Assembly (NCBI RefSeq): GCF_016679925.1
Contig: NZ_JAEQBW010000011.1
Span: 62,001 to 126,000, forward strand
Length of the DNA stretch: 64,000 nt
Origin: Marivirga aurantiaca
GTDB lineage: Bacteria > Bacteroidota > Bacteroidia > Cytophagales > Cyclobacteriaceae
Direction: 5' to 3'
In this document: positions 23,760 to 33,382 of the stretch, piece by piece
Position numbering within the stretch: the first letter of the stretch is position 1
Layout: every line of letters starts with the position of its first letter
Translations under genes and position numbers: made by a program
Notes under the pieces: model-generated
Seen by the model: only the letters and a program-made list of their open reading frames with translations
What the model was told of the DNA's origin: nothing
Databases searched by the model: none

Positions 23760-26700
23760 CTAATAATACACATTTATTGCTCTTAATATCCTCTTCTACT
23801 GTCTTGAACTTCACATCTTTCTTAACGCTTCCATCAGTGTATTGAACAGATACCCGGTCATTTCTACCTACAATTTTCTCGGATTTCACAGGCATTTGCT
23901 TTTCTACAGGCGGTCGGTTTCTGTTGCCTCCTCCACTTAATACCGAGCTGGATTCCGCTTTACTTTCCTGCAACTGTTGTCTTTGCCTTTGAGTTTTAGC
24001 GGCCTGCACCTGACTACTGTCCTGAACCGGTAAATCCATTTTCATCAGGAAGGAAACAGTATCTTCATTCAGTTTTCCGATAAATCTCTTGAACAATTCA
24101 AACCCTTCAAACTTATAAATCAATAAAGGATCTTTTTGCTCATACACAGCATTTTGAACAGATTGCTTCAAGTCATCCATTTCTCTTAAATGCTCTTTCC
24201 AGTTCTCATCTATAATGGCAAGGGTAGAAATCTTCTCCATTGAAAGAATCATCTCTTTACCATCCGTTTGGATATTTTTCTCAAGATTAGTGGCCACACC
24301 AATTTGTTTTTTCTTATCAGTAAAAGGAATTAAGATATCCTCTACTGTAGCCCCTTTGGTTTTATGGATTTCTTTAAGAATTGGTAAAGCCTTTTGCCTG
24401 ATCTGGTCATTTTTCCCTTTGTAGGAATCATATACCTTGTCATACAGTTTCCTGGTAAGCTCCTGCTCGCTGGATTTGGTGAATTCCTCCTCTGAAATAT
24501 CAAAATCTATTCCTAGGGTACTCAACACTGATAAACGCAGGTTATCATAACCATCTACAGCCTTAGCACTTAGAATGATATCTTCAGCGGTATCAAACAT
24601 CATATTCATAATGTCCAACTGTAACCTCTCTCCAAATAATGCATTTCTCCTTCTCTCGTAGATTACTTCCCTCTGAGAATTCATTACATCATCATACTCC
24701 AGCAATCTCTTTCTGGTTCCAAAGTTGTTCTCCTCTACTTTCTTCTGTGCCCTTTCAATGGATTTGGAAATCATAGAATGCTGAATTACTTCACCTTCTT
24801 CCAATCCCATTCTATCCATTAGTTTGGCTATCCTGTCAGATCCGAATAGCCTCATCAGGTTATCTTCCAAAGAAACAAAGAACTGAGAAGAACCAGGATC
24901 TCCCTGACGGCCGGAACGACCTCTCAACTGCCTGTCTACCCTACGTGATTCATGTCTTTCTGTACCAACAATGGCCAAACCACCTGCTGCTTTAGATTCC
25001 GGGGTTAATTTAATATCCGTACCTCTACCTGCCATGTTGGTAGCAATTGTTACTGTACCCGGCTTTCCGGCTTCAGCTACTACATCTGCTTCCCTGGCAT
25101 GTTGCTTGGCATTTAATACCTGGTGCTTTATTTTACGCATGTTCAACATACGGCTGAGTAATTCAGAAATCTCTACAGAGGTAGTACCTACCAGTACCGG
25201 CCTGCCGGCATTGCTCATTTCAACAATTTCCTCAGTAACTGCATTAAATTTCTCACGAACAGTTTTATATACTTTATCCTGGCGATCGTCTCTTACAATT
25301 GGTTTGTTGGTAGGAATAACCACTACATCCAATTTGTAGATGTCCCATAGTTCCCCTGCCTCAGTTTCAGCAGTACCAGTCATACCTGCCAGTTTATGAT
25401 ACATTCTAAAGTAGTTCTGCAAAGTGATTGTAGCATAAGTTTGTGTGGCATCTTCCACCTTTACATTCTCTTTTGCTTCAATGGCCTGGTGCAACCCGTC
25501 AGAATATCTTCTACCTTCCATCACACGGCCAGTTTGCTCATCCACAATTTTCACTTTGCCGTCTACCAAAATATATTCAGTATCTTTTTCAAATAATGAG
25601 TACGCTTTTAGTAATTGGTTAATGGTGTGGATTCTTTCTGCCTTGATGGCGTAATCTTTAATGATTTCATCCTTATTTTTTAGAATCTCGGTATCTGAAA
25701 GAGAAGAATCATTTTCAATTTTAGCTATTTCCACACCTATATCCGGGAGGATAAAGAACGATTCATCTTCTCCATCTTTGGTGATCAAATCAATTCCTTT
25801 TTCAGTAAGGTCTATGTTGTTGTTTTTCTCCTCGATAACAAAAAACAATGGCTCATCAGCCTCGGGCATTAATTTGGAGTTGTCTGACAAATAAATATTT
25901 TCTGTTTTTTGCAAGATTTGGCGAATACCAGTCTCACTCAAATACTTAATCAAAGGCTTATGTTTAGGGAAACCACGGAATGCTCTAAAAAGAGCCAGAC
26001 CGCCATCCTTCTCATTACCTTCTTTTATCAACCGCTTGGCATCCAATAGATATTGGGACACTACTTTTCGTTGTTCAGCAACCAATCTCTCCACCCGGGG
26101 TTTCATATCATGAAATTCATGTACATCTCCCTTTGGAACCGGTCCTGAAATAATCAAAGGAGTACGTGCTTCATCAATCAACACTGAATCCACCTCATCA
26201 ATCATGGCAAAGTGATGCTTTCCCTGTACCAACTCCTTGGTTTCACGTGTCATATTATCACGCAGGTAATCAAATCCAAATTCGTTATTGGTTCCATAAA
26301 CAATATCCGACTGATAAGCTTCTCTTCGTTCCGGGGAATTAGGTCTGAAATTATCAATACAGTTACAAGAGATACCATGAAATTGATAGATAGGAGCCAT
26401 CCATTCTGCATCACGTTTTGCCAGGTAATCATTTACCGTAACAATATGTACACCTCTTCTGGCTAAGGCATTCAAGAATGCAGGTAAAGTAGCCACCAAA
26501 GTTTTACCTTCACCTGTGGCCATTTCAGCCACTTTCCCTTTGTGCAATACTACGCCACCAATCAGCTGCACATCATAATGCATCATATTCCAGGTTACAT
26601 CAGTACCTGCTGCTTTCCATGAGTTGTTCCATATGGCCTTATCACCACTTAAATTAACATGCTCAAATTTGCCGGCCATTTTCTTATCAAACATGGAAGC

Positions 26701-27105
26701 GGTCACTTCCAACTGTTCGTTTTGCATAAACCTTCTTGCTGTATCTTTTACAATAGCAAAAGTTTCCGGCAATACTTCCAAAAGTACTTCTTCGAGCTTC
26801 ACATTCCTTTGCTCTTCCAAAGCGTCAATTTCATTAAAAATCGCTTCCTTCTCGTGCAAATCAAGCTCATTATTCTCATTCACCTTCGTATGAAGGTCAG
26901 CTATCTGATCATCTATTTCTTTAAGGTAAGCATCGATCCGGTTGCTTACCTGGGTGGTTCTATCCCTTAATTCATCGTTAGATAAATCGGCTAATTTGGC
27001 AAATTCAGCATTAATCTGCTCTACCACGGGTAGTACTTCTTTTATATCTCTGCCGGATTTTGTTCCGAACATTTTGGTGAGTCCTTTTGCTATATAATCA
27101 AACAT
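23752..27105 (-). CDS. secA: Preprotein translocase ATPase SecA
   Basis: A full-length 1117-residue SecA. Walker A is MATGEGKTLVATLP (K201), the DEAD-like motif II is MIDEVDSVLIDEARTPLII, and the second nucleotide-binding fold has GTTSVEISELLSRML, TIATNMAGRGTDIKL and ESRRVDRQLRGRSGRQGDPG. There is a Bacteroidota-type insertion between about 340 and 480. The C terminus reads VGRNDRVSVQYTDGSVKKDV and ends KCVLLDG: the usual Cys-rich zinc-binding tail (CxCGSGKKxKxCHG) is absent. SecA drives protein export through SecYEG. It begins a leftward operon with the SPOR lipoprotein. Confidence 0.97.
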   Translation of the reverse strand: MFDYIAKGLTKMFGTKSGRDIKEVLPVVEQINAEFAKLADLSNDELRDRTTQVSNRIDAYLKEIDDQIADLHTKVNENNELDLHEKEAIFNEIDALEEQRNVKLEEVLLEVLPETFAIVKDTARRFMQNEQLEVTASMFDKKMAGKFEHVNLSGDKAIWNNSWKAAGTDVTWNMMHYDVQLIGGVVLHKGKVAEMATGEGKTLVATLPAFLNALARRGVHIVTVNDYLAKRDAEWMAPIYQFHGISCNCIDNFRPNSPERREAYQSDIVYGTNNEFGFDYLRDNMTRETKELVQGKHHFAMIDEVDSVLIDEARTPLIISGPVPKGDVHEFHDMKPRVERLVAEQRKVVSQYLLDAKRLIKEGNEKDGGLALFRAFRGFPKHKPLIKYLSETGIRQILQKTENIYLSDNSKLMPEADEPLFFVIEEKNNNIDLTEKGIDLITKDGEDESFFILPDIGVEIAKIENDSSLSDTEILKNKDEIIKDYAIKAERIHTINQLLKAYSLFEKDTEYILVDGKVKIVDEQTGRVMEGRRYSDGLHQAIEAKENVKVEDATQTYATITLQNYFRMYHKLAGMTGTAETEAGELWDIYKLDVVVIPTNKPIVRDDRQDKVYKTVREKFNAVTEEIVEMSNAGRPVLVGTTSVEISELLSRMLNMRKIKHQVLNAKQHAREADVVAEAGKPGTVTIATNMAGRGTDIKLTPESKAAGGLAIVGTERHESRRVDRQLRGRSGRQGDPGSSQFFVSLEDNLMRLFGSDRIAKLMDRMGLEEGEVIQHSMISKSIERAQKKVEENNFGTRKRLLEYDDVMNSQREVIYERRRNALFGERLQLDIMNMMFDTAEDIILSAKAVDGYDNLRLSVLSTLGIDFDISEEEFTKSSEQELTRKLYDKVYDSYKGKNDQIRQKALPILKEIHKTKGATVEDILIPFTDKKKQIGVATNLEKNIQTDGKEMILSMEKISTLAIIDENWKEHLREMDDLKQSVQNAVYEQKDPLLIYKFEGFELFKRFIGKLNEDTVSFLMKMDLPVQDSSQVQAAKTQRQRQQLQESKAESSSVLSGGGNRNRPPVEKQMPVKSEKIVGRNDRVSVQYTDGSVKKDVKFKTVEEDIKSNKCVLLDG

Positions 27106-27171
27106 TCTTTATTCAAATATTAATTGAAAATTTGCGCTAATTTACACGCTTTTTTACTAAATCTATGGTTT

Positions 27172-27960
27172 TTAGAGGTTGATTTGTCCGCTAAACACTT
27201 TCTTTGCCGGGCCCTCTAAAAAAACGTTTCGGGCTGTGCCGTTTTCCAAATCGAACTTCACTGTTAAATCGCCTCCTTGAGTGCTAATTTGCACTGGTGA
27301 AATCCCGCCATGCAATACATGCGCTATGGCACAAGCTGTAACGCCTGTGCCGCAGGACAAAGTTTCATCCTCCACTCCTCTTTCATAGGTCCGCACGGCT
27401 ATTTGGTGCTTTCCCAACTTTTCTACAAAATTCACATTGATGCCCTTTTCCTTATGCTCTTCACTGTAACGAATAAAAGCCCCTTCTTCTTTCACTGCCT
27501 TTTGATTTAAGTTGCTCGTGAAAACAACATAATGCGGTGATCCTGTGTCAATGATGAAATGCTCCGGGAAAGCCTGTGTTTTCTCCGGGGGTACATCCTT
27601 CATACTTAAGCTAACAATGTTATTGTTAATAGTAGCCGTATGTACACCATCAGTGGAAAGGAAAGTAGTGTGATTTTCAATGATACCAAGTGCCTGAGCA
27701 AACACAACGGCACATCTACTACCGTTACCGCACATACTTTGTGAGCCATCAGGATTGAAGAATATCATTTCAAAATCGTATCCCTTATGATTCTCTATCA
27801 GAATCAAGCCATCAGAACCTATTCCAAATTTACGATCGCAAAGCTTTCGGGCATATTGCTTGTCATTTCTATCAATCAGTTGACTCCGGTTATCCACCAT
27901 AACAAAATCGTTGCCGGTTCCCTGATATTTATGAAAAGGAATTTCTATCATATGACTCAT
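27172..27960 (-). CDS. dapF: Diaminopimelate epimerase
   Basis: A 262-residue DapF of usual length. It starts MSHMIEIPFHKYQGTGNDFV (the conserved KYxGxGNDFv), has active-site Cys77 in SMCGNGSRC and Cys203 in ETLSCGTGVTAC, and ends in the FLEGPAKKVFSG region. It interconverts LL- and meso-diaminopimelate for lysine and peptidoglycan synthesis in the cytoplasm. An alternative start three codons downstream (MIEIPF) is possible. It is a separate leftward gene, with secA 66 bp downstream of its stop. Confidence 0.96.
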   Translation of the reverse strand: MSHMIEIPFHKYQGTGNDFVMVDNRSQLIDRNDKQYARKLCDRKFGIGSDGLILIENHKGYDFEMIFFNPDGSQSMCGNGSRCAVVFAQALGIIENHTTFLSTDGVHTATINNNIVSLSMKDVPPEKTQAFPEHFIIDTGSPHYVVFTSNLNQKAVKEEGAFIRYSEEHKEKGINVNFVEKLGKHQIAVRTYERGVEDETLSCGTGVTACAIAHVLHGGISPVQISTQGGDLTVKFDLENGTARNVFLEGPAKKVFSGQINL

Positions 27961-28074
27961 TTAGCGAAAATAGCACCAAAATTAAACTTATGCCAATATG
28001 ACATAAAAGGATGTGTTATTAAAAAGAAGTGGGGGCGAAAATAAATGCCCAAATCAGTGAGGGATTACAGGTAT

Positions 28075-29898
28075 TTAGCCTACCATTAAATGTGCTTTCG
28101 GATATTTATAACCTTTGGTAGAAGTACGACTGCTTAACGCCAAAGCAAAAGTAAGCGTACCTACCCTTCCAATAAACATGGAAAGGATAATGACAATTCT
28201 GCCTGCCAAAGAGAGATCCGCTGTAATACCGGTGCTCAAGCCTACTGTGGCAAAGGCAGAAACCTGCTCAAATATAAGCTCTGACAATGCAATATTACTA
28301 TCCGTAATTGTAAGGGTAAATATTGCGATCAAATTAATAGATGCTGCAAAAAAGAAAATCGAAAGCGCTTTAAACAATAACTCTTTGGGAATAAATTTTC
28401 TATCTATTTCAATTTTGGCCTTCCCTCTCAAAGTGGCCATTACTGAAGTAATCAATAAATAAAAAGTAGAGGTTTTAATACCCCCACCTACTGAACCGGA
28501 AGAAGCACCAATAAACATTAAAAAAGCAATCAATATCAAAGTAGGTGTTCTTAAAGCACCAAAATCAACTGTATTAAAGCCGGCTGTTCTGGCAGTTGCC
28601 GATTGGAAAAAACTGGTAATCATTCCTTCCAAAAGGTTTTGCTCTACCAAAGTGTTATTCCTTTCCAATAAATAGAATACTAACATACCTGAAGCAAGGA
28701 GAACCAAAGAAGTGTAAACTGCTATTTTTGTACTTAATTTCCAATCCTTCCAAGGGCTTTTTAACCTTGCTCTCAAGCTGGAAATACTGAATAAATCCTG
28801 CATGGCAGAAAAACCAAGCCCGCCCAATATCAATGTAAGTGCTATTACCAGGTGTAGGACATAACTGCTAGCCACTCCATTTTCAAACAACCCATTGGAA
28901 AAAAGGCTGAAACCTGCATTACAAAAGGCACTTACTGCATGAAAAGCCGAAAAGAATAATTTCTGACCTACCGATGTGAAAACTACATCCTCCCCCCAGG
29001 TAAAGAAGATTAATATAAAGGAGATGAATTCAACCATAAATGTGATCAAAATAATTTTCCTTAAAAGCCCTTTGGCTGAGAATAAAGATTCACTAATCAA
29101 AAAATCCTGTAACATCAGCTGTTGTTTAATCCCAACACCTGCCTTTAAAAATGTTCCAAAGAAAGAAGCAAATGAGATGATACCCAATCCACCCAACTGA
29201 AATAAAATCAAAATGACAAACTGCCCTTTTAAAGTGAAGTAAGTAGCCGTATCTACTACAATCAATCCTGTAACACAACTGGCACTCACTGAGGTAAATA
29301 AAGCATCGATAAATGACATTGACCCCTCCTTTACAGTCATTGAAGGTAACATAAGCATACCCGTTCCCAATAATATTAATAAAATGAAACTATAGATAAA
29401 GGTACGGGCCGGCCTGGTCTTTAGTGTTGATAAAAGAGCACTGGCTTGAATTATTTCATAAGTAATAATTATTATGAAAAAGAAAGTAATAAAGGTCAAA
29501 TAAGCATCTTCATAACTTTTGAATTCCATATTAGCTATAAAAAAACCTATGATCTTATTATCAAAGAAATAATTACTAACACCATTAATTATTATAATAA
29601 CAATCAGAATACTTTCCAAAATATGATTTTTCAGGAATTCATATCTTCGAAATGAATAAATAAAGCGGGTAACAAAAGTTAAGAGGTAAATGAAAAGTAC
29701 TACATCAAGTGCTAAAAATATCTGTTGCAGATCATTTTCCTCAACATCAAAGCCAAAAACGTATAAAAGCAATAAAGTGGCTGCTAACCATATAAATGCT
29801 TTGAGAGAGGAAACTGTATTTAAAACAGGATTTCTACTACTATAAATGGCATTGTTCAGCCATTCTGCAAATTCATTTTTGAGTCTAGAAAATCTCAC
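28075..29898 (-). CDS. trkH: TrkH-family potassium uptake protein
   Basis: A 607-residue inner-membrane protein. About four N-terminal hydrophobic segments precede a TrkH core with the four selectivity-filter repeats: VSASCVTGLIVVDTATYFT, HAVSAFCNAGFSLFSNGL, ATARTAGFNTVDFGAL (with SSGSVGGGIKTSTFYLL) and VSAFATVGLSTGITADLS. Each filter has its Gly. It would form the K+-translocating subunit working with a cytoplasmic TrkA/KtrA regulator, not encoded here. The start overlaps the end of the upstream sugar kinase gene by 4 bp (29895-29898), so the two are co-transcribed. Confidence 0.93.
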   Translation of the reverse strand: MRFSRLKNEFAEWLNNAIYSSRNPVLNTVSSLKAFIWLAATLLLLYVFGFDVEENDLQQIFLALDVVLFIYLLTFVTRFIYSFRRYEFLKNHILESILIVIIIINGVSNYFFDNKIIGFFIANMEFKSYEDAYLTFITFFFIIIITYEIIQASALLSTLKTRPARTFIYSFILLILLGTGMLMLPSMTVKEGSMSFIDALFTSVSASCVTGLIVVDTATYFTLKGQFVILILFQLGGLGIISFASFFGTFLKAGVGIKQQLMLQDFLISESLFSAKGLLRKIILITFMVEFISFILIFFTWGEDVVFTSVGQKLFFSAFHAVSAFCNAGFSLFSNGLFENGVASSYVLHLVIALTLILGGLGFSAMQDLFSISSLRARLKSPWKDWKLSTKIAVYTSLVLLASGMLVFYLLERNNTLVEQNLLEGMITSFFQSATARTAGFNTVDFGALRTPTLILIAFLMFIGASSGSVGGGIKTSTFYLLITSVMATLRGKAKIEIDRKFIPKELLFKALSIFFFAASINLIAIFTLTITDSNIALSELIFEQVSAFATVGLSTGITADLSLAGRIVIILSMFIGRVGTLTFALALSSRTSTKGYKYPKAHLMVG

Positions 29899-30890
29899 AG
29901 CTTGAGCTTGTTCTTTAAAGCTTCTTCTAACAAACGTTGCTTGCCAATTGGCACTACTCCTAATTCCTCACAGACTATTCCTCCACCTAAATTAGCCAAA
30001 GAAGCTGTAAAGTAAGGAGATAATTTTAATGCCATACATAATCCCGCTATACTGACTACGGTATCACCGGCACCGGACACATCAGAAATGCTCCTTTTGT
30101 GAGCGCTGACCAGATGATCTTCCTTTTCGCCTTGAATATAAACTCCTTTTTCTGATAAGGTAGTCATTACAAAACCAGCATTCAAGAGTTCCCTTAAGCG
30201 GGATGTTTGGGTCTGTAAAGATACCATATCATCCTGTTCAAATATAGTGTTCAGTCCCTCTTTCAGTTCTTTCAAATTAGGTTTGAACAAGTCCACTCCT
30301 TTATAATGGAAGAAATTGTTCCTTTTAGGATCTACTATCGTTGGAACTTTCTGCTCTTTAGCAGCTTTGATAGTTTGCTCAATAATGGAGGCCGTGATGG
30401 TTCCTTTGTCGTAATCTTCAAAAATAACGGCATCCACTTCAGGTAATAATTGAAGGATTTGCAACTGCAAGCTTTCCTCCTCAGCGGCATTGAGTATGCT
30501 CAACGATTCTGAATCTACCCGTAATAAATGCTGAGATCCCACTAACACCCTTTCTTTTACAGTGGTAATTCTGTCTTTGCTTTTCACCAATCCACGGGAA
30601 GATATTCTCCTTTTTTCCAACAAGTTGATAAAAATCCCGCTGTCATCATCATCTCCTAAAACAGAACATAATATAGGCTCCGCTCCCAAGGATTGAAGGT
30701 TGAGAGCCACATTGGCGGCTCCTCCCAATCTCTTTTCCCTGCTTTTTACATTTACAATCGGCACAGGGGCTTCAGGCGATATCCTCGAAACATTGCCCCA
30801 CACATAGGAATCAATCATTACATCACCAATCACCAATATCTTTAATCGGTCAAAGGCCTTAAATATATCTTCTATGGATTGTAATGACAT
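29895..30890 (-). CDS. PfkB-family sugar kinase, RfaE1/HldE-like heptose-7-phosphate kinase
   Basis: A 331-residue PfkB-family kinase. It contains ILVIGDVMIDSYVWGNVSRI then SPEAPVPIVNVKSREKRLGGAANVA, the RfaE1 signature with substrate-binding residues, and near the C terminus SDVSGAGDTVVSIAGL, the PfkB motif 2 with catalytic Asp. By family it phosphorylates D-glycero-beta-D-manno-heptose 7-phosphate for LPS core precursor synthesis. The nucleotidyltransferase half of HldE is absent, as in split systems. I use the ATG at 30888-30890; a longer frame adds 20 unconserved residues. It overlaps trkH by 4 bp. Confidence 0.87.
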   Translation of the reverse strand: MSLQSIEDIFKAFDRLKILVIGDVMIDSYVWGNVSRISPEAPVPIVNVKSREKRLGGAANVALNLQSLGAEPILCSVLGDDDDSGIFINLLEKRRISSRGLVKSKDRITTVKERVLVGSQHLLRVDSESLSILNAAEEESLQLQILQLLPEVDAVIFEDYDKGTITASIIEQTIKAAKEQKVPTIVDPKRNNFFHYKGVDLFKPNLKELKEGLNTIFEQDDMVSLQTQTSRLRELLNAGFVMTTLSEKGVYIQGEKEDHLVSAHKRSISDVSGAGDTVVSIAGLCMALKLSPYFTASLANLGGGIVCEELGVVPIGKQRLLEEALKNKLKL

Positions 30891-30942
30891 TTTACTTATT
30901 CTAATTATGGTGCTTAGTTTAAAGCCTTTTTGTTTATCCTTC

Positions 30943-31032
30943 CAATGCAATTAAGATAAGCTTTTATTGATACCTCAACCTTTTGTCCTTCTCCGATGGG
31001 AGAAGGAAGGTTGACTTATCTTAATAGCATTG
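30943..31032. repeat. 90-bp near-perfect palindromic element
   Basis: The outer arms are CAATGCAATTAAGATAAG (30943-30960) and CTTATCTTAATAGCATTG (31015-31032), complementary at 17 of 18 positions. Nested within are AACCTT/AAGGTT and the perfect arms CCTTCTCC (30987-30994) and GGAGAAGG (30999-31006). The element lies between the kinase start and the aminotransferase stop and could form a long cruciform or an RNA stem-loop. It has no coding content. It is not a simple terminator because no T-run follows. Confidence 0.7.
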
Positions 31033-31125
31033 AATCCTCATGTTTTTTAGGAAGGAATCAAGACTAAACGAAATACTTCTTTAATTCTAATTACTGCAGA
31101 CAAAGTCAACAGCAATCAACAAAAA

Positions 31126-32328
31126 TTATTTTAATTCACTTAATACTTTTTTCATTCTGATCATGGCTTCTTTCAATTCATCATCGGAAGCTGCATAGGA
31201 AATACGGATGCAATCAGGAGCCCCAAAAGCACCACCTGTTACTACAGAAACATGGGCTTTGTTCAACATATAAATAGCCAGGTCATCTGCATCTTTGATA
31301 ATAGTTTGACCATCAGACTTGCCAAAGAAACTGCTGATATCCGGGAAAATATAAAACGCTCCTGTTGGCACATTGGTGATAACCCCAGGCATTTGGTTGA
31401 GTAAATCAAGCATCATGTCCCTACGTTTCTGATAGATTTTGGTCATTTCAAAGGTAGGTTTTAAATCCTCAGTAATGGCTGCCAATGCCGCACGTTGTGC
31501 AATAGAGGAATTACCGGAAGTAATTTGCCCTTGTATTTTGGTAGCTGCTTTGGCAATTGGCAAAGGCGCAGAAATGTACCCTACCCTCCATCCGGTCATG
31601 GCGAATCCTTTGGAAAAACCATTCACTGTAATGGTTCTTTCCGCCATTCCCGGAAAAGAGCCTATGCTCACATGGCCTTCATTGCCAAAATTAATATGCT
31701 CATAAATTTCATCAGATATCACCAATAAATTTTCATGGGCTTTCACTACTTCCGCAATGCTTTCCAATTCTGCTTTACTAAAAACGCTTCCTGTTGGATT
31801 GCATGGAGATGAATATAAAACAGCTCTTGTTTTAGGTGTGATAGCCGCTTTTAATTGTTCAGCCGTTGGCTTGAAATCATTTTCTAAAGTACCTGTGACA
31901 AAAACCGGAGTAGCTTCTGCCAATTTCACTAATTCAGCATAACTCACCCAGTAAGGAGCAAATACAATTACTTCATCACCTGGGTTAAGCAATGCCATCA
32001 TTACATTGGCAAGCGACTGTTTGGCTCCGTTAGAAACCACAATTTGTTCAGCTGAACTGGGAATGTTGTTTTCTTTCTGCAATTTAGCAGCAATTGCTTC
32101 ACGTAAATCCTGGTAACCTGACACTGGTGGGTAGGCAAAATATTTACCGCTGTCAATCGCAGCTTTTCCAGCTTCCTGAATATGTTTGGGCGTTTTAAAA
32201 TCGGGCTCACCTAAGCTCAGACTGATGATATCAATCCCTTGTGATTTTAATTCCCTTGCTTTGGCAGCCATTGCTAAAGTGGCTGATTCGGACATGTTAT
32301 TGATGCGATCGCTTAATGGATAGTTCAT
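31126..32328 (-). CDS. Pyridoxal-phosphate aminotransferase (aspartate aminotransferase family)
   Basis: A 400-residue class I/II aminotransferase. Visible are SLGEPDFKTPKHIQEAGK (substrate loop), YSSPCNPTGSVFSKAEL, LLVISDEIYEHINFG (Asp and Tyr of the cofactor site), catalytic Lys240 in VNGFSKGFAMTGWRVGY, and the late Arg in CIRISYAASDDEL. It is closest in pattern to the subgroup-1 aspartate/prephenate aminotransferases and should transfer amino groups between aspartate and 2-oxoglutarate; exact specificity is not decidable. Monocistronic by position. Confidence 0.92.
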   Translation of the reverse strand: MNYPLSDRINNMSESATLAMAAKARELKSQGIDIISLSLGEPDFKTPKHIQEAGKAAIDSGKYFAYPPVSGYQDLREAIAAKLQKENNIPSSAEQIVVSNGAKQSLANVMMALLNPGDEVIVFAPYWVSYAELVKLAEATPVFVTGTLENDFKPTAEQLKAAITPKTRAVLYSSPCNPTGSVFSKAELESIAEVVKAHENLLVISDEIYEHINFGNEGHVSIGSFPGMAERTITVNGFSKGFAMTGWRVGYISAPLPIAKAATKIQGQITSGNSSIAQRAALAAITEDLKPTFEMTKIYQKRRDMMLDLLNQMPGVITNVPTGAFYIFPDISSFFGKSDGQTIIKDADDLAIYMLNKAHVSVVTGGAFGAPDCIRISYAASDDELKEAMIRMKKVLSELK

Positions 32329-32402
32329 GTTTATTTGTCTTGATGCGCTAAAATTAAGTATTTAGAATATGATGTGCTAATGTATTTGTATTTTCAGTTA
32401 GA

Positions 32403-32434
32403 AAAGAAAAAAGCCTCTAAATAATAAGAGGCTC
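32403..32434 (-). terminator. Rho-independent terminator of yebC
   Basis: Read leftward, AGCCTCT (complement of 32427-32433) and AGAGGCT (complement of 32412-32418) make a 7-bp stem with an 8-nt loop followed by a T-rich run. It lies 26 bp beyond the yebC stop. Confidence 0.8.
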
Positions 32435-32459
32435 TTCAATTTATTGTTGAGAGCAGACT

Positions 32460-33176
32460 TTAAGCAATATTGGTATAAACCGCCTGCACATCATCATCCT
32501 CTTCAATTTTATCAATGAGTTTTTCTATATCTGCCAATTGCTCATCGGTAAATTCTACCGGGTTATTGGCAAATCTTTTCAAAGAGGCATTTTTCACATC
32601 TATGTTAAGTTCTTCCAGCTTTTTGGACAAGGTGCCAAAATTGGTATAGTCACCATACACATAAAGATGCCCATCATTTTCTTCAATTTCCTCCATCCCG
32701 GCATCAATCAATTCCAGCTCAAGCTCTTCAATGTCCATTTCGTCAGTCTTTTCAAATTCGAAAACTGCATTTCGGGAAAACATAAATTCAAGAGAGCCAT
32801 TAGGCACCAGGGCCGCTCCTACTTTATCTTTGTTGAAATATGATTTAATATTGGCTACTACTCTATTGTTGTTATCACTGGCACATTCTATAAATATCAA
32901 TACACCATGTGGCCCTTTTCCTTCAAAGGTAACTTCAATATAATCCTCGGCATCCGCTCCGGTAGCTCTTTTGATAGCGGCATCAATATTGTCTTTCGGC
33001 ATGTTTTGTGCCTTGGCATTCTGAATGGCAGTTCGCAAAGAAGCATTCATTTCCGGATCGGTACCTCCTTCTTTGGCTGCCATAGTGATGGTTTTGGCCA
33101 ATCTTGGAAATAAACGGGACATCTTATCCCACCTTTTTTCCTTGGCTGCTCTGCGGTATTCAAATGCTCTTCCCAT
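32460..33176 (-). CDS. YebC/PmpR-family DNA-binding regulator or translation factor
   Basis: A 238-residue protein of YebC family length. It starts [20 protein letters not shown], a Bacteroidota variant of the N-terminal GHSKWxxIKHxKxxxDxxR region, then [40 protein letters not shown] and [20 protein letters not shown], and has a very acidic C-terminal domain ending in [14 protein letters not shown]. Family members are described as transcriptional regulators, and some as factors that relieve ribosome stalling. Its own terminator follows directly. Confidence 0.93.
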   Translation of the reverse strand: MGRAFEYRRAAKEKRWDKMSRLFPRLAKTITMAAKEGGTDPEMNASLRTAIQNAKAQNMPKDNIDAAIKRATGADAEDYIEVTFEGKGPHGVLIFIECASDNNNRVVANIKSYFNKDKVGAALVPNGSLEFMFSRNAVFEFEKTDEMDIEELELELIDAGMEEIEENDGHLYVYGDYTNFGTLSKKLEELNIDVKNASLKRFANNPVEFTDEQLADIEKLIDKIEEDDDVQAVYTNIA

Positions 33177-33382
33177 AATTAGCGTTTATTTTGATGCAAA
33201 AATAAAAATTACAGGCAAACTAAATACTATTTGTTGAGGATTTGTTAATGACTGTGTTTAATTAAGATTATGAAGAAGTGGTTTATCTAATAGATAATTA
33301 TTATGAACCTTCAAGGGCACTGAAAAGTTATAATTAATTTTTTGCGCTTATTATCAATTTCAGTTGGAGGAATAAATTTAGA

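Noticed and set aside
24971-25339. 122-codon frame antisense to secA
   Set aside because: Lies wholly inside strongly conserved secA codons; no independent evidence.
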